In this document: positions 15,348 to 25,587 of the stretch, one piece after another
Layout of the letters: every line of letters starts with the position of its first letter
Numbering within the stretch: the first letter of the stretch is position 1
Source of the DNA: Gammaproteobacteria bacterium
GTDB lineage: Bacteria > Pseudomonadota > Gammaproteobacteria > JAKEHO01
Length of the DNA stretch: 32,124 nucleotides
Assembly: GCA_027296625.1 (NCBI GenBank)
Contig: JAPUIX010000048.1
Coordinates: forward strand, 1 to 32,124
Reading direction: 5' to 3'
Translations under genes and position numbers: made by a program
The notes under the pieces: model-generated
What the model saw: only the letters and a program-made list of their open reading frames with translations
Told to the model about the DNA's origin: nothing
The model's database searches: none

Positions 15348-15353
15348 CTGGAA

Positions 15354-16070
15354 TCAGCCCCGCAAGACCTCACGCTGTTTTTCAATAATCTGCGCAATAC
15401 CCTCACGAGCTTGTTCAAGCATCGTATTGAGCTCATCCATGCGGAAGGCATGGCCCTCGGCCGTCCCCTGGATCTCGATGAAGGCCCCTGCGTCGTTCAT
15501 CACCACATTCATATCAGTTTCAGCCTCGGAATCCTCGATATAGTCCAGATCAAGCACCGGTAAACCCCGAAAAATGCCGACAGAAACCGAAGCGACCATA
15601 CCATGAATTGGGTTGGTACTAACGGACTTCCCGTTTTGCAGTCGTCCAATCGCATCAACGAGCGCAATATATCCGCCCGTGATCGAAGCGGTGCGGGTCC
15701 CACCGTCGGCCTGGACCACGTCGCAGTCAACCACAATCGTTCGCTCTCCTAGCTCCTCAGGCGATAAAACAGCGCGAAGGGAGCGACCTATTAACCGTTG
15801 TATCTCCATGGTACGCCCGCTTTGCCGTCCCTGAGCTGCCTCACGCCGCATCCGCGTGCCAGTGGCGCGAGGCAGCATCCCGTACTCGGCAGTCACCCAA
15901 CCCTGACCGGTCCCCTTCAGGAAACCAGGAACCGACTCATCAACACTCGCATTACAAATAACTCTGGTATCACCGAACGTCACCAATACTGACCCTTCCG
16001 CATAGCGAGTGTAATCGCGAGTAAACGAAATTTCCCTCAGTTCGTCCTGTGCTCGACCGCTTGGGCGCAT
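15354..16070 (-). CDS. rph: Ribonuclease PH
   Basis: This 238-residue phosphorolytic exoribonuclease trims tRNA 3' ends and helps degrade rRNA. It begins with [20 protein letters not shown], close to the classical MRPSGR start. Family blocks follow: [53 protein letters not shown], then [20 protein letters not shown] and [18 protein letters not shown] with the catalytic acids. Length equals E. coli RNase PH (238). A perfect minus-strand TATAAT lies 35-40 nt upstream of the ATG. Divergent yicC shares the gap. It is the first gene of the rph-rdgB-hemW run. Confidence 0.96.
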   Translation of the reverse strand: MRPSGRAQDELREISFTRDYTRYAEGSVLVTFGDTRVICNASVDESVPGFLKGTGQGWVTAEYGMLPRATGTRMRREAAQGRQSGRTMEIQRLIGRSLRAVLSPEELGERTIVVDCDVVQADGGTRTASITGGYIALVDAIGRLQNGKSVSTNPIHGMVASVSVGIFRGLPVLDLDYIEDSEAETDMNVVMNDAGAFIEIQGTAEGHAFRMDELNTMLEQAREGIAQIIEKQREVLRG

Positions 16071-16104
16071 AGGTTTTCCCCTGTCTGGGAGATTGGAGCT
16101 TGCG

Positions 16105-16110
16105 ATTATA
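16105..16110 (-). promoter_or_regulatory. Probable -10 box of rph
   Basis: The minus strand reads TATAAT, a perfect sigma-70 -10 box, 35-40 nt upstream of the rph ATG in the gap shared with yicC. No convincing -35 is found 16-18 nt further upstream, so the promoter may rely on an activator or extended contacts. Confidence 0.4.
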
Positions 16111-16194
16111 ACTTTAATGTCGTCACTCCGGTATTTGCCTCACGGATCGGACGGGTTACCATTATCTATAAATCAGCACGGAGTGACGGACACA

Positions 16195-17061
16195 ATGATT
16201 GCCAGCATGACCGCTTTTGAGCGGAAGGAGTACACGGGGGACTGGGGCCACGCCATCTGGGAAATACGGTCGGTTAATCACCGTTACCTTGAGATTACCG
16301 CGCGGCTACCCGAAGACCTACGCATCCTTACCACTCCCGTGCGCGAACGGGTCGCCCAGCACGTCAAGCGTGGCAAGGTCGATTGCACATTGCGTGTTGA
16401 CGCAACGAGCAGCACGCTTAAGGATCTAACAATCAACACTGATCTCGTAAAAAAGCTCGTCAATGCCAGCCGGGAAGTTGAAAAGCTAATTGACAATGCA
16501 ACGCCAGTAAATCCCCTGGATTTCCTCCGCTGGCCGGGGGTACTCGATGCAGGTACACCTGATCCGGACACTGTGAGAACACCGCTACTGGAACTCCTTG
16601 ATGCCACACTAGAACTTCTCGTTGAAGCACGTCAGCGTGAGGGAGCGAAACTACAAGCCTTAATCCAAGAAAGATGCGATATGGCCAAAGATGTGGTGAC
16701 GCACGTGCGTGAACGGCTCCCGGCAATTATGAATCGCCTTAAAGAACGGCTTCAGAGCCAAGCGCAGGAACTCAGTAGTGAGCTACCGGCAGAACGGCTA
16801 GAACAGGAAATGCTACTGCTTGCACAAAAATTGGATGTTGCCGAAGAACTAGATCGACTTGATGCTCATCTCTCGGAGGTAAGTAGAGTCTTGTCAGAAA
16901 GCAATCCCGTCGGTAGGCGACTCGATTTTCTCATGCAGGAGATGAATCGTGAGGCCAATACACTCGGCGCAAAGGCTGCCCACATCGATTGTACGAACGC
17001 CTCAGTGGAGCTTAAGGTGCTGATTGAACAAATGCGGGAACAGGTGCAGAACATTGAATAA
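16195..17061 (+). CDS. yicC: YicC-family endoribonuclease
   Basis: This 288-residue protein equals the usual family length (E. coli YicC 287). It starts MIASMTAFERKE, the classic N-terminus (MI-SMTAF-R), followed by EIRSVNHRYLEITARLPEDL. The C-terminal DUF1732 part has RRLDFLMQEMNREANTLGAK and ends EQVQNIE. E. coli YicC has been linked to small-RNA turnover as an endoribonuclease. The ATG at 16195 is chosen for this match, with GGAG about 11 nt upstream; longer in-frame starts from 16093 would cross the rph promoter region. Its end overlaps the likely TTG start of gmk by 8 nt, so the two are probably coupled. Confidence 0.93.
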   Translation: MIASMTAFERKEYTGDWGHAIWEIRSVNHRYLEITARLPEDLRILTTPVRERVAQHVKRGKVDCTLRVDATSSTLKDLTINTDLVKKLVNASREVEKLIDNATPVNPLDFLRWPGVLDAGTPDPDTVRTPLLELLDATLELLVEARQREGAKLQALIQERCDMAKDVVTHVRERLPAIMNRLKERLQSQAQELSSELPAERLEQEMLLLAQKLDVAEELDRLDAHLSEVSRVLSESNPVGRRLDFLMQEMNREANTLGAKAAHIDCTNASVELKVLIEQMREQVQNIE

Positions 17062-17662
17062 ACAATCCAGTACCCAATTAAAGCCCAAGGAAGCGCCGCG
17101 AAAGGGCACACTGTACATCATCTCGGCGCCTTCCGGTGCCGGAAAGACGACGCTAGTCCACGCGCTATTGGAATCGACCCCGGACTTACAACTTTCCATC
17201 TCCTTTACAACACGGCCCAAGCGCCCCAGTGAACACGATGGAGTCGATTATCATTTTATCGATCAAGAGGAATTCGAGCGACGAATAAAAACCGGTCAGT
17301 TCCTTGAGTATGCCAAGGTATTTGACTACTACTATGGGACTTCCCGCGCTTGGGTCGAAAATGAACTTGCCCACGGTGAGAACGTGCTTCTCGAGATCGA
17401 CTGGCAGGGTGCCCAACAAGTCCGCAAGATCATCCCAGACACCGTAAGCATTTTCATCCTGCCACCTTCTTATAAGGCGCTAGAAGGTCGGCTAAGGCGG
17501 CGTGGTGCGGACGACGAGGATACAATCACACGCCGGATGCACGATGCGGTGAGTGAGATTTCGCACTACCATGAATACGACTATATGGTGCTAAACGAGA
17601 AATTCGACACGGCCCTCGAAGATCTCCAAGCTATTATCCGGGCCAGCCGCCTTGTGGGCTAG
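17054..17662 (+). CDS. gmk: Guanylate kinase
   Basis: The enzyme phosphorylates GMP to GDP. The P-loop SAPSGAGKTTL lies near the N-terminus, followed by SISFTTRPKRPSEHDGVDYH and FIDQEEFERRI (GMP-binding). Next come LLEIDWQGAQQVRK, FILPPSYKALEGRLRRRG and the lid and C-terminal DYMVLNEKFD. No in-frame ATG exists before the P-loop; TTG 17054 (LNKQSST) gives 202 residues, near the E. coli 207. Another TTG at 17024 lies deeper inside yicC. The start is thus a non-ATG codon overlapping the yicC stop, which suggests low, coupled translation. The gmk-rpoZ-spoT order is conserved. Confidence 0.94.
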   Translation: MNKQSSTQLKPKEAPRKGTLYIISAPSGAGKTTLVHALLESTPDLQLSISFTTRPKRPSEHDGVDYHFIDQEEFERRIKTGQFLEYAKVFDYYYGTSRAWVENELAHGENVLLEIDWQGAQQVRKIIPDTVSIFILPPSYKALEGRLRRRGADDEDTITRRMHDAVSEISHYHEYDYMVLNEKFDTALEDLQAIIRASRLVG

Positions 17663-17699
17663 TTGCCCGTGCAACTCGAAAATCTCCAGTAGGCAACTA
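17660..17699 (+). repeat. Overlapping inverted repeats after gmk
   Basis: The gmk stop begins a box TAGTTGCC (17660-17667). Its AGTTGC can pair with GCAACT at 17671-17676 (4-nt loop), or the longer box can pair with GGCAACTA at 17692-17699 (8 bp, 24-nt loop). The two pairings exclude each other. No U-tract follows, so this is not a plain terminator. Confidence 0.45.
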
Positions 17700-17763
17700 A
17701 TGGCAGATGCATTCCAGATTCAGTAGAATAGTTACTTAATATCCACCTAGTAAGGATTTGATG

Positions 17764-18024
17764 ATGGCTAGAGTCACCGTTGAAGACTGCCTCCAGAATC
17801 TGGACAGCCGCTATGATCTCGTGCTCCTAGCTAGCAAACGGGCGCGTCAGATCACTATGGGCGCGGAGCCGCTGGTGCCTGAAGATAATGACAAGGCTTC
17901 GGTCATAGCCTTGCGCGAGATCGCTGCTGGCCTGATCACTAATGAAAACATCGACACGATTCAGGCCACCGAAACCGATGAAACCGGTGAATCCGATGGA
18001 TCAGAAGAGGAACCCGCCAAATAG
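17764..18024 (+). CDS. rpoZ: RNA polymerase omega subunit
   Basis: This 86-residue protein starts [20 protein letters not shown], the standard omega N-terminus. It continues with the conserved [10 protein letters not shown] and [21 protein letters not shown] blocks (each read separately). Omega aids assembly of beta' and forms part of the ppGpp site on RNA polymerase, which fits its place just before spoT. The ATG at 17764 matches the family start; TAAGGA lies 7 nt upstream, and the ATG at 17761 is an equal alternative. A weak promoter may lie at 17701-17729 (TGGCAG, 17 nt, TAGAAT). The acidic tail after residue 65 is variable in the family. Confidence 0.95.
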   Translation: MARVTVEDCLQNLDSRYDLVLLASKRARQITMGAEPLVPEDNDKASVIALREIAAGLITNENIDTIQATETDETGESDGSEEEPAK

Positions 18025-18190
18025 AGTTATTTTGTCTTTCCCCTGCCTGGACGGCGATGGCCGCGCACGCAGTACACCTTGTGCCAACCTCTACGCGGTG
18101 CAGCACAGTAGCCAGTGCCCGGCCATTAGCACTTTCGCTGACTTAGATAGCCTGCCTTTTACGTAAAGCGGCTCGTTATACGGAGGCCCG

Positions 18191-20317
18191 ATGTCTCAAA
18201 TCGACGACCTCTCAGCCCAGATCGAGACCTATCTAGAACCCGATCAGGTCAAAAAGGTGCGTCGCGCCTACTCGTTTAGCGCTAAGGCTCACGAGGGCCA
18301 ACACCGCTTGAGCGGCGAACCCTACATCCAACATCCGCTGGAAGTCGCCCGCATTCTGGCAGGAATGCACATGGATCACCAAACTTTAGTCGCCGCTATA
18401 TTGCACGATGTCATTGAAGACACAGCCACAGCGAAAGAGCAAATCAAGAGGGAGTTTGGTAAAGGCGTGGCTGAGTTGGTCGATGGAGTGAGCAAGCTAA
18501 AACAGATCGAGTTTGACAGCTATGCCGAGGCTCAAGCACACAATTTCCGAAAGATGCTCATGGCTGTCGCTCAAGACATCCGGGTGATTTTAGTCAAACT
18601 GGCCGATCGCCTTCACAACATGCGCACCCTTGGCGCGCTACCTCCCAAAAAGCGGCGCTTGATTGCACGCGAAACACTAGAGATCTACGCCCCCATCGCG
18701 CAAAGACTGGGCATGAATAGCATCCGTCTTGAGCTAGAGGAACTGGGGTTCGCAGCACTCCACCCAATGCGCCACCGTGTTCTTTCTGAGCAAGTGAAAA
18801 AGGCTCGGGGACATCGCAAAGAAATCGTTAACAAGATCAAAAATGCCCTGAAGCGCCGATTGCAACAAGAAAAATTACCGGCCGAAATAATCGGACGGGA
18901 GAAACATCTTTATGGCATCTATAAGAAGATGCGGAACAAAGGATTGTCCTTCGCAGAGGTATTTGATGTCTATGCCTTTCGTATCATCGTAGATACCGTT
19001 GACACGTGTTACCGGGTGTTGGGCGCGGTACACAACCTATATAAACCTGTTCCGGGCAAATTTAAGGATTACATCGCGATACCGAAGGCGAACGGCTATC
19101 AGTCACTGCACACTGTGTTATTTGGCCCTTACGGTGTTTCAATCGAAGTACAGATCAGAACCAAAGAGATGGATGACGTTGGTGAAGCGGGCATTGCCGC
19201 TCACTGGTTATATAAATCAGGCGAAGGGGAAAAGACAACTGCTCACAAGCGAGCTCGGGAATGGCTCCGTGGCATACTGGAAATACAACAAACTGCTGGA
19301 AACCCGGAGGAATTTCTCGAACACGTCAAAGTCGATCTCTTCCCTGACGAGGTATACGTGTTTACACCAAAGGGAGATATTATAGAACTACCTCGTGGCG
19401 CAACCGCTGTCGACCTTGCCTACACGATACACACGGATGTAGGCAACACCTGCGTTGGTGCGAGGATCGATCGCCGACTCGCGCCCCTCAGCACGCCCCT
19501 TAGCACAGGCCAGTCCGTGGAGATCATCACCGCTCCGGGGGCAAAGCCAAATCCCGTTTGGTTGCAATTTGTGGTCACTGCCAAGGCTCGGTTAACCATT
19601 CGCCATTATCTAAAAAATCTTAAGCACGATGAAGCCATTGCCTTGGGTAAGCGGATGTTAAATCTTGAGCTGAAGAATTTTTCACTCAGTTTCGACGATA
19701 TTAGCCCACGACAACTGGCAACTACTCTCAAGTCGTTCAATCTGAATGACAAAAATGACCTATTGGAAGATCTTGGGCTCGGCAAGCGCATGGCACCGCT
19801 TGTTGCTCGGCACCTGGCACCCTCGCCTAGAGAGCCCTGGAAGCTCCCGTGGAAACGTGGCAGCGAATCGGCACGACCACTTTTTATAAAGGGAACCGAA
19901 GGGATGGTCGTGTCATTTCCAAAGTGCTGCTACCCTATCCCCGGAGATCCTATTCTTGGGTTTGCGAGCGCCGGTCGAGGTATTGTTGTGCATCACCAAT
20001 CGTGCAAGAACGTTGCAGAGTACCGAAAAGAGCCGGAAAAGTGGGTAAATGTTGAATGGGAGACCCAAGTTGATCGGGACTTTCCCGCGGCAATCCGCAT
20101 GAACGTGACTAATCAACGCGGGGTACTCGCAACCGTTGCAGCAGCAATTGCCGACGAAGGTGCCAATATCGAGAATGTCGAAATGCAAGATCGGGACGAT
20201 CGCTATATTAGATTATCTTTCGTGATAGCCGTCCGAGACCGTAACCATCTCGCACGAGTTATGCACAAGGTACGAGGAGTCAAACATGTCTCTGGTATCA
20301 ACAGGGTCCAGAAATGA
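18191..20317 (+). CDS. spoT: Bifunctional (p)ppGpp synthetase/hydrolase (SpoT/Rel type)
   Basis: This 708-residue stringent-response enzyme makes and degrades ppGpp. The hydrolase HD domain is intact (HPLEVARIL, then [11 protein letters not shown] around residues 68-78). The synthetase domain holds [20 protein letters not shown] around residue 288. Its basic FKD motif is of the bifunctional RXKD type, not the acidic RelA form. A TGS domain follows ([20 protein letters not shown]), then a conserved [10 protein letters not shown] region and a C-terminal ACT domain ([20 protein letters not shown]). Length matches SpoT (about 702). GGAGG lies 4 nt before the ATG. It sits between rpoZ and ridA/recG, the conserved setting. 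Confidence 0.97.
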   Translation: MSQIDDLSAQIETYLEPDQVKKVRRAYSFSAKAHEGQHRLSGEPYIQHPLEVARILAGMHMDHQTLVAAILHDVIEDTATAKEQIKREFGKGVAELVDGVSKLKQIEFDSYAEAQAHNFRKMLMAVAQDIRVILVKLADRLHNMRTLGALPPKKRRLIARETLEIYAPIAQRLGMNSIRLELEELGFAALHPMRHRVLSEQVKKARGHRKEIVNKIKNALKRRLQQEKLPAEIIGREKHLYGIYKKMRNKGLSFAEVFDVYAFRIIVDTVDTCYRVLGAVHNLYKPVPGKFKDYIAIPKANGYQSLHTVLFGPYGVSIEVQIRTKEMDDVGEAGIAAHWLYKSGEGEKTTAHKRAREWLRGILEIQQTAGNPEEFLEHVKVDLFPDEVYVFTPKGDIIELPRGATAVDLAYTIHTDVGNTCVGARIDRRLAPLSTPLSTGQSVEIITAPGAKPNPVWLQFVVTAKARLTIRHYLKNLKHDEAIALGKRMLNLELKNFSLSFDDISPRQLATTLKSFNLNDKNDLLEDLGLGKRMAPLVARHLAPSPREPWKLPWKRGSESARPLFIKGTEGMVVSFPKCCYPIPGDPILGFASAGRGIVVHHQSCKNVAEYRKEPEKWVNVEWETQVDRDFPAAIRMNVTNQRGVLATVAAAIADEGANIENVEMQDRDDRYIRLSFVIAVRDRNHLARVMHKVRGVKHVSGINRVQK

Positions 20318-20369
20318 TCAAGCGTGGGTTAGCGCTAAGGCTACGCACAGCGAACTAGGAAGGAATCAC

Positions 20370-20756
20370 ATGGCTCGACACATCATCCAAACGGAAAAGG
20401 CGCCCAAGGCTATCGGCAGCTATTCCCAGGCAATCAAGATAGGCAATACGGTTTACCTATCGGGCCAGATCCCTCTCGTACCCGCGACGATGGAACTGGT
20501 CAACGGCGATATCCGGCTCCAGATTGGACAGGTCTTCGATAATCTAAGTGCGGTTGCGCACGCTGCCGGCGGAACGTTAGCGGACGTCGTCAAGTTAACC
20601 ATCTATCTAACCGACCTAGCACATTTCCCTGTAATCAACGAAGCAATGGCGAAGTATTGGCAGGAACCCTATCCTGCCCGTGCGGCAGTGGGTGTTGCCG
20701 AACTTCCGAAGGATGCCAATGTGGAAGTGGATGCGATAATGGTCATCAGCAATTAG
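20370..20756 (+). CDS. ridA: RidA family enamine/imine deaminase
   Basis: This 128-residue enzyme hydrolyses reactive 2-aminoacrylate and related enamines from PLP enzymes to keto acids, protecting other PLP enzymes. Marks are [20 protein letters not shown], then [29 protein letters not shown], and [20 protein letters not shown] with the conserved catalytic Arg and Glu. Length equals E. coli RidA (128). The ATG at 20370 is preceded by AGGAAGGA about 4 nt upstream; a longer frame from 20286 overlaps the end of spoT and is unlikely. It lies directly downstream of spoT, as in Pseudomonas, and could share its transcript. Confidence 0.96.
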   Translation: MARHIIQTEKAPKAIGSYSQAIKIGNTVYLSGQIPLVPATMELVNGDIRLQIGQVFDNLSAVAHAAGGTLADVVKLTIYLTDLAHFPVINEAMAKYWQEPYPARAAVGVAELPKDANVEVDAIMVISN

Positions 20757-20865
20757 CTGACAACTTGAAAGCTTTCACAAACGTCAAACCGTAGATCGCG
20801 TGTTGAACACTGCGCGAAGTCAACTCTCCACTTGCTGCGCCCGCCCATAGGTCGAGCATTGAGCC

Positions 20866-22986
20866 ATGATGAGTCTCGCGAAGCGCAAACGTGCAGAGAG
20901 ACAACCTTCAATCGCCGCTCCGGTGACAGACCTTCGAGGTGTCGGGCCACACGTTGCTAAACGACTTCATCAGCGTGGCATCACCTCTATTCAGGATCTG
21001 CTGTTCCACTTGCCACTGCGTTACCAGGATCGCACGCGGATCACGCCAATAGGGGCGCTTAGAGCAGGTGAGGAAACGTTGATCCAGGGCCAAATCGAGT
21101 TAACTCAAGTGCGTCTGGGGCGGCGGCGCTCGCTGCTCAGCCGTCTCAGTGACGGCACCGGTGCCATAACACTTCGGTTTTTCCATTTCTCAGCAGCCCA
21201 ACAAGCAGGCCTCGCCAAAGGCACGTATCTGAGATGCTACGGCCCGGTCCGTCCCGGCGCTCGGACGCTTGAGATGGTTCATCCGGAGTACCAGCGCATC
21301 GATCCCGAACGTATCCAACCGCTCGAAGAGCGCCTGACCCCTATCTACCCCACGACCGAAGGACTACAACAGGTGACGCTTCGCAAGTTGACTAGCCAAG
21401 CACTCGCGTTCCTTGTCAGTGATCGGCCCAACGGCCTTAAGGAATGGCTCCCTGATGAGCTGTTGGCCGAGCAGCAGTTGCCTAGGTTGGAAGCGGCGCT
21501 TCGGTACGTGCATAGGCCACCGCCGGACGCGCCAACTCATGAACTTGAGGAAGGTATCCATCCCACGCAGCAACGCCTTGCCTTCGAAGAGCTACTCGCA
21601 CACCACTTGAGCCTGAGGCGTCTCAGGTGTGAACTTCAGACAAAAGAGGCACCCGCACTACGCGAGAACGGTGAACTGCAAGGGCAGTTATTGGAAAACC
21701 TGCCGTTTACCTTGACCCGAGCACAGCAGCGTGTCGTTGAGGAAATCTCAAAAGATATGAATCGCCGTATACCCATGCTGCGGCTGCTCCAAGGTGATGT
21801 CGGATCAGGTAAAACAGTGGTTGTCGCACTTGCCGCTCTTCAGGCACTGGAAGCGGATTATCAGGTCGCTATGATGGTGCCCACTGAACTGCTTGCAGAA
21901 CAGCACCTGAGCACATTCAAGAGGTGGCTAGAACCGCTCGGCGTAGAGCCACTATGGCTCGCCAGCAAGGTTCGCAAGGCCGACCGCTCAACAATGCTGA
22001 CACGTCTCGCCTCCGCAGATCCCGTTATAGCGATTGGAACCCATGCACTGTTTCAAGCGGATGTCCAATTTGCCAAACTCGGACTCGTCATCATTGATGA
22101 ACAACACCGTTTCGGCGTCCACCAGCGTTTAGCACTTCGGGAAAAAGGAGCCCGTGATGGTAAATACCCGCATCAGTTAATCATGACCGCTACGCCTATC
22201 CCACGGACCTTAGCAATGACAGCTTACGCCGACCTGGATAGCTCAATCATCGATGAGATGCCGCCCAATCGGCAACCCGTCAAGAGTGTGGTGCTGCCCG
22301 ACAGCCGGCGAGAGGACGTCATTCAACGGATCGCGGACGCTTGTCGTGAAGGACGCCAGGTCTATTGGGTATGCACACTGATCGAGGAATCCGAAGTCCT
22401 CCAATGTCAGGCTGCAACCGAAACCGCCAAGCGTCTGGGAAAGCTGCTGCCCCATGTCCAAATAGGACTCGTCCATGGGCGAATGCAAAGCGATGAACGC
22501 GAACGCACAATGGCCCGATTCAAGATGGGTAATATTGATCTACTGGTGGCAACCACGGTGATCGAGGTGGGTGTCGATGTCCCTAATGCCAGCCTTATGG
22601 TCATTGAAAACCCCGAACGCTTAGGCCTGGCCCAGCTTCACCAGCTTCGCGGACGCATCGGCCGTGGCACAATGCAGAGTGACTGCGTGCTTATGTACCA
22701 GCCGCCGCTGACGGAGCATGCCCGGGCGCGGTTAGCGGCTATCAGAGAAACAACTAACGGTTTCGAGATAGCACGCCGCGATTTGGAATTGAGAGGGCCA
22801 GGGGAGCTACTCGGCACCAAGCAAACAGGTCTTTTACAATTACGTATCGCTGACCTGGTCCGCGACCGCAAACTGCTGCCCGAAATCCAGAGGGCAGCTA
22901 ACTGCCTCTTGCGCGACTTTCCAGACCATGTCGAGCCCCTCATCCAACGGTGGGTTGGCGGGGCACTAGATTATGGCAGCGTGTAA
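20866..22986 (+). CDS. recG: ATP-dependent DNA helicase RecG
   Basis: This 706-residue helicase reverses stalled forks and unwinds D- and R-loops and Holliday junctions. The N-terminal wedge domain starts at TDLRGVGPHVAKRLHQRGI. Helicase motifs run in order: Q-like TRAQQRVVEEI, Walker A GDVGSGKTVV (about residue 311), TELLAEQH, the Walker B box DEQHRFGVHQR (about residue 410), MTATPIPRTLAMT, then GRMQSDERE, TTVIEVGVDVPNA and LHQLRGRIGRG. Length is near E. coli RecG (693). Two adjacent ATGs (20866, 20869) could start it; no strong Shine-Dalgarno site is seen. A 12-bp palindrome TGAAAGCTTTCA (20766-20777) lies in the short gap upstream. Confidence 0.97.
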   Translation: MMSLAKRKRAERQPSIAAPVTDLRGVGPHVAKRLHQRGITSIQDLLFHLPLRYQDRTRITPIGALRAGEETLIQGQIELTQVRLGRRRSLLSRLSDGTGAITLRFFHFSAAQQAGLAKGTYLRCYGPVRPGARTLEMVHPEYQRIDPERIQPLEERLTPIYPTTEGLQQVTLRKLTSQALAFLVSDRPNGLKEWLPDELLAEQQLPRLEAALRYVHRPPPDAPTHELEEGIHPTQQRLAFEELLAHHLSLRRLRCELQTKEAPALRENGELQGQLLENLPFTLTRAQQRVVEEISKDMNRRIPMLRLLQGDVGSGKTVVVALAALQALEADYQVAMMVPTELLAEQHLSTFKRWLEPLGVEPLWLASKVRKADRSTMLTRLASADPVIAIGTHALFQADVQFAKLGLVIIDEQHRFGVHQRLALREKGARDGKYPHQLIMTATPIPRTLAMTAYADLDSSIIDEMPPNRQPVKSVVLPDSRREDVIQRIADACREGRQVYWVCTLIEESEVLQCQAATETAKRLGKLLPHVQIGLVHGRMQSDERERTMARFKMGNIDLLVATTVIEVGVDVPNASLMVIENPERLGLAQLHQLRGRIGRGTMQSDCVLMYQPPLTEHARARLAAIRETTNGFEIARRDLELRGPGELLGTKQTGLLQLRIADLVRDRKLLPEIQRAANCLLRDFPDHVEPLIQRWVGGALDYGSV

Positions 22987-22995
22987 ACAGCCAGG

Positions 22996-23577
22996 TTGTA
23001 TGCCTTGAATCCTAACTGGCAACCACGAGAAGAGATCACCCGCGATGACCTACCCATGGATCTACGAGGGTGGTTATTGGAGCAAGAATCGCTTACGCGC
23101 CGCCTGCAGCAGGCATGTAATGGAAACTTCCAGGTGCACCTCAGGGATCAGAGGTGGAATTCGCCGATGGATGACGAGGCATGCCTCCTTAGCCTACGTC
23201 CTGATGAACAGGCCCTGATCCGACAGGTCTATTTGCTATGCAACGAACGTCCTTGGGTATACGCCCGCACCATCATCCCAGCCATGACTTTGAAGGGATC
23301 ACGTCAGCGTCTGGCTTCGCTAGGCTCCCGACCCCTAGGTGATATCTTGTTTGGCGATCGCAATACCCCACGCAGCGTAGTAGAAATTGCCAAAATATCG
23401 CCACAAGAGAAACTCTTTTCCCTTGCCACCCAAGATGCACTTGATCCCGGCGAGTTCATGTGGGGCCGACGCTCAGTATTCACTGTAGAAGGTAATCCTT
23501 TGTTGGTTGTTGAAGTATTCTTGCCTGAAATTACCCCGTACCACGAAACGACTCCTTATGCTGACCGCTCTACGTAA
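22996..23577 (+). CDS. ubiC: Chorismate lyase (UbiC)
   Basis: The enzyme removes pyruvate from chorismate to give 4-hydroxybenzoate, the first step of ubiquinone synthesis. The 193-residue frame shows family marks: [36 protein letters not shown] with the substrate-binding Arg, and [10 protein letters not shown]. The C-terminal part has [23 protein letters not shown] with the catalytic Glu. The start is a TTG: 22996, or more likely 23005 (LNPNWQPRE), where CCAGG is better spaced. No in-frame ATG precedes conserved sequence. The end overlaps ubiA by 20 nt, so the two pathway steps are translationally linked. Confidence 0.92.
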   Translation: MYALNPNWQPREEITRDDLPMDLRGWLLEQESLTRRLQQACNGNFQVHLRDQRWNSPMDDEACLLSLRPDEQALIRQVYLLCNERPWVYARTIIPAMTLKGSRQRLASLGSRPLGDILFGDRNTPRSVVEIAKISPQEKLFSLATQDALDPGEFMWGRRSVFTVEGNPLLVVEVFLPEITPYHETTPYADRST

Positions 23578-24487
23578 TTTCTGGAAGCGATATGCTGATT
23601 TGGCGTATCAGGAATGGCCATTCGTCAAGGACAGGCTCACACAATATGCGCTGTTGATGCGATTGAATAAGCCAATTGGGATCTTTCTACTGCTGTGGCC
23701 GACATTATGGGCCTTATGGATAGCCGCCGAAGGGGTTCCGGACCCGCTTGTGCTGATCGTCTTTATTTTGGGCGTGGTGATAATGCGCTCAGCAGGATGC
23801 GTAATAAATGATTACGCAGACCGGGACTTCGATGCACAGGTTGCCCGCACGCGTAACCGTCCGATCCCGGCAGACAAGGTGAGTGCAGATGAGGCATTGG
23901 CACTCAGTGCTGTCCTTGTGTCGTTGGCATTCTTGTTGGTCTTACTCATGAATCGCCTAACAGTGCTACTGGCAGTTGTCGCGCTCCTGCTGGCCGCGAT
24001 GTATCCATTCATGAAGCGTTATACCTATCTGCCACAGTTCAATCTTGGCCTCGCTTTTAGTTGGGCAGTCCCCATGGCGTTTGCCGCCCAGACAAACACG
24101 ATACCTGAGATTGCCTGGCTATTGCTCGTTGCCACTGTACTCTGGGCAGTTGCATATGACACCATGTACGCGATGGTAGACCGAGAAGACGATTTGCAGG
24201 TAGGTGTTAAATCTACGGCCATTCTGTTCGATGACGCAGATCGACCAATAATAGGCATTATTCAGATATTAATGCTGGTTGTGCTAATTATAATCGGGAA
24301 ACAGGCTGAACTTGGAATCAGTTACTATGCTGGAGTTACAATTGCAGCAGCTCTTGGTGCCTATCAGCAATACCTCATAAAGGATCGCAAACCACAAAAT
24401 TGTTTCCAAGCCTTCCTTAACAACAATTGGTTTGGGGCTGTCATATTTTGTGGCCTATTTATCCACTATCAGTTCGGGACATCATGA
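23558..24487 (+). CDS. ubiA: 4-hydroxybenzoate polyprenyltransferase (UbiA)
   Basis: This 309-residue integral membrane prenyltransferase attaches the polyprenyl chain to 4-hydroxybenzoate in ubiquinone synthesis. It has about eight hydrophobic segments. The two Mg-diphosphate-binding motifs are [20 protein letters not shown] and [40 protein letters not shown] near the N-terminus is typical of the family. The ATG at 23558 is chosen because it matches the family start and lies inside the end of ubiC; a longer frame from 23507 has no support. Its stop overlaps the next ATG (ATGA). The ubiC-ubiA pairing is common in Gammaproteobacteria. Confidence 0.96.
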   Translation: MLTALRNFWKRYADLAYQEWPFVKDRLTQYALLMRLNKPIGIFLLLWPTLWALWIAAEGVPDPLVLIVFILGVVIMRSAGCVINDYADRDFDAQVARTRNRPIPADKVSADEALALSAVLVSLAFLLVLLMNRLTVLLAVVALLLAAMYPFMKRYTYLPQFNLGLAFSWAVPMAFAAQTNTIPEIAWLLLVATVLWAVAYDTMYAMVDREDDLQVGVKSTAILFDDADRPIIGIIQILMLVVLIIIGKQAELGISYYAGVTIAAALGAYQQYLIKDRKPQNCFQAFLNNNWFGAVIFCGLFIHYQFGTS

Positions 24488-25377
24488 TAACCAAAAGACG
24501 CTTTGTTTGGACATTCGCTCTAGGCTTCATGATTATCGCCGGCCCACCGGCAAAGGCTGAAGGCGAACCCACAATTGATATGGTATGCCAATGGATAGCC
24601 AACAAGCTCGCAAGCGTTGGGCTCAACGAATGCTTAAACCAGGAACTCATCGAATCGCAAAGCCGTTCGGTTGAGGACATCCCGATTCTCTACAAGGAAT
24701 ATCCTCCTCTGCCAAGGCGCGAACCGCTGGCGCGTGTGATGCTCTTTGGAGGGATTCACGGCGACGAGTATGCCTCTGTCAGTATCATCTTCAAGTGGAT
24801 GAATATCCTGAACGAGCACCACTCTGGAATGTTCCATTGGATTATCGTTCCTGTGCTCAACCCTGACGGCCTCCTAAGAGACAGATCGCAACGGATAAAC
24901 GCGAATGGGGTCGATCTAAACCGTAACTTTCCCATGCCGGACTGGGAAGAAGAAGTGATCGGTTATTGGATGGAGCATACGAATCGCCATCCGCAACGCT
25001 TTCCAGGTACCGGACCGCTGAGTGAGCCTGAGACTCGCTGGTTAGTGAATGAAATCGAGCAGTTCCGCCCCGATGTGATCGTCTCCGTCAAAGCGCCGCT
25101 TAGTAGCGAAGACTATGATCTACAACCAGGGGACCCTTACAAATTGGGAAATTTATATTTTAATCTGTTCGGTACCTATCCCGGATCGCTTGGAAACTAT
25201 GCCGGTGTGCAAAATCAGATTGAAGTCGTCACAGTCGAGTTGCCCTATGCCGAGACCATGCCGAGCGCGTCGGAGATAAATAGTATGTGGATAGACCTCG
25301 TGAGATGGCTCCGTCGTCATAGTTCGAGCGCGCCCCTCACAGCAGAACAGACGCAGGACACTGACCCCTTACAGTAA
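24484..25377 (+). CDS. M14-family zinc carboxypeptidase-like exported protein with altered metal site
   Basis: This 297-residue protein resembles MpaA-type M14 peptidases. A signal peptide (about 1-25, ending AKA) is followed by two cysteines (C35, C50). The first zinc motif is [10 protein letters not shown] (H92, E95); then come LNPDGLL and the substrate block [10 protein letters not shown]. The catalytic Glu lies in TVELPYAE (E252). The third zinc ligand, normally His in a SVHAP context, is replaced by Lys in [10 protein letters not shown] (K203), so zinc binding or catalysis may be lost. The ATG at 24484 overlaps the ubiA stop (ATGA). A longer frame from 24427 lies inside ubiA and is unlikely. 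A peptidoglycan-peptide role is inferred only from the family. Confidence 0.78.
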   Translation: MITKRRFVWTFALGFMIIAGPPAKAEGEPTIDMVCQWIANKLASVGLNECLNQELIESQSRSVEDIPILYKEYPPLPRREPLARVMLFGGIHGDEYASVSIIFKWMNILNEHHSGMFHWIIVPVLNPDGLLRDRSQRINANGVDLNRNFPMPDWEEEVIGYWMEHTNRHPQRFPGTGPLSEPETRWLVNEIEQFRPDVIVSVKAPLSSEDYDLQPGDPYKLGNLYFNLFGTYPGSLGNYAGVQNQIEVVTVELPYAETMPSASEINSMWIDLVRWLRRHSSSAPLTAEQTQDTDPLQ

Positions 25378-25452
25378 AAAAGCGGCGCGATCATCAACCA
25401 ATCTCGCCCGCATAGCCAATCACGGAGTTTGGATGTGCTAGAGGGCAAGCAT

Positions 25453-25526
25453 TGGAGCCCCGAGAGGGAGTCGAACCCCCAACTGATGATTACAAATCAT
25501 CGGTTATACCATTTAACTATCGGGGC
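25453..25526 (-). tRNA. tRNA-Thr (anticodon TGT)
   Basis: Read on the minus strand, the 74 nt fold into a full cloverleaf with the 3' CCA encoded. The acceptor stem GCCCCGA pairs with TCGGGGC, the D arm is GTTA-AATGGTA-TAAC, and the anticodon arm GATGA-TTTGTAA-TCATC gives anticodon TGT. The T arm is GGGGG-TTCGACT-CCCTC with one G-T pair; the discriminator is T. It reads Thr ACA codons. It lies 61 nt after the SPOR gene on the same strand, which matches the birA-coaX-tRNA gene order of many Gammaproteobacteria. Confidence 0.93.
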
Positions 25527-25587
25527 ACAAAGAACGATGACATCTGTGGATTTATGAACGCGATAGTCAACAGCCAACAAATTCATT

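Noticed and set aside
20766-20777. 12-bp palindrome TGAAAGCTTTCA before recG
   Set aside because: No loop for a hairpin, no consensus recognised, and palindromes of this length are expected occasionally in 32 kb.
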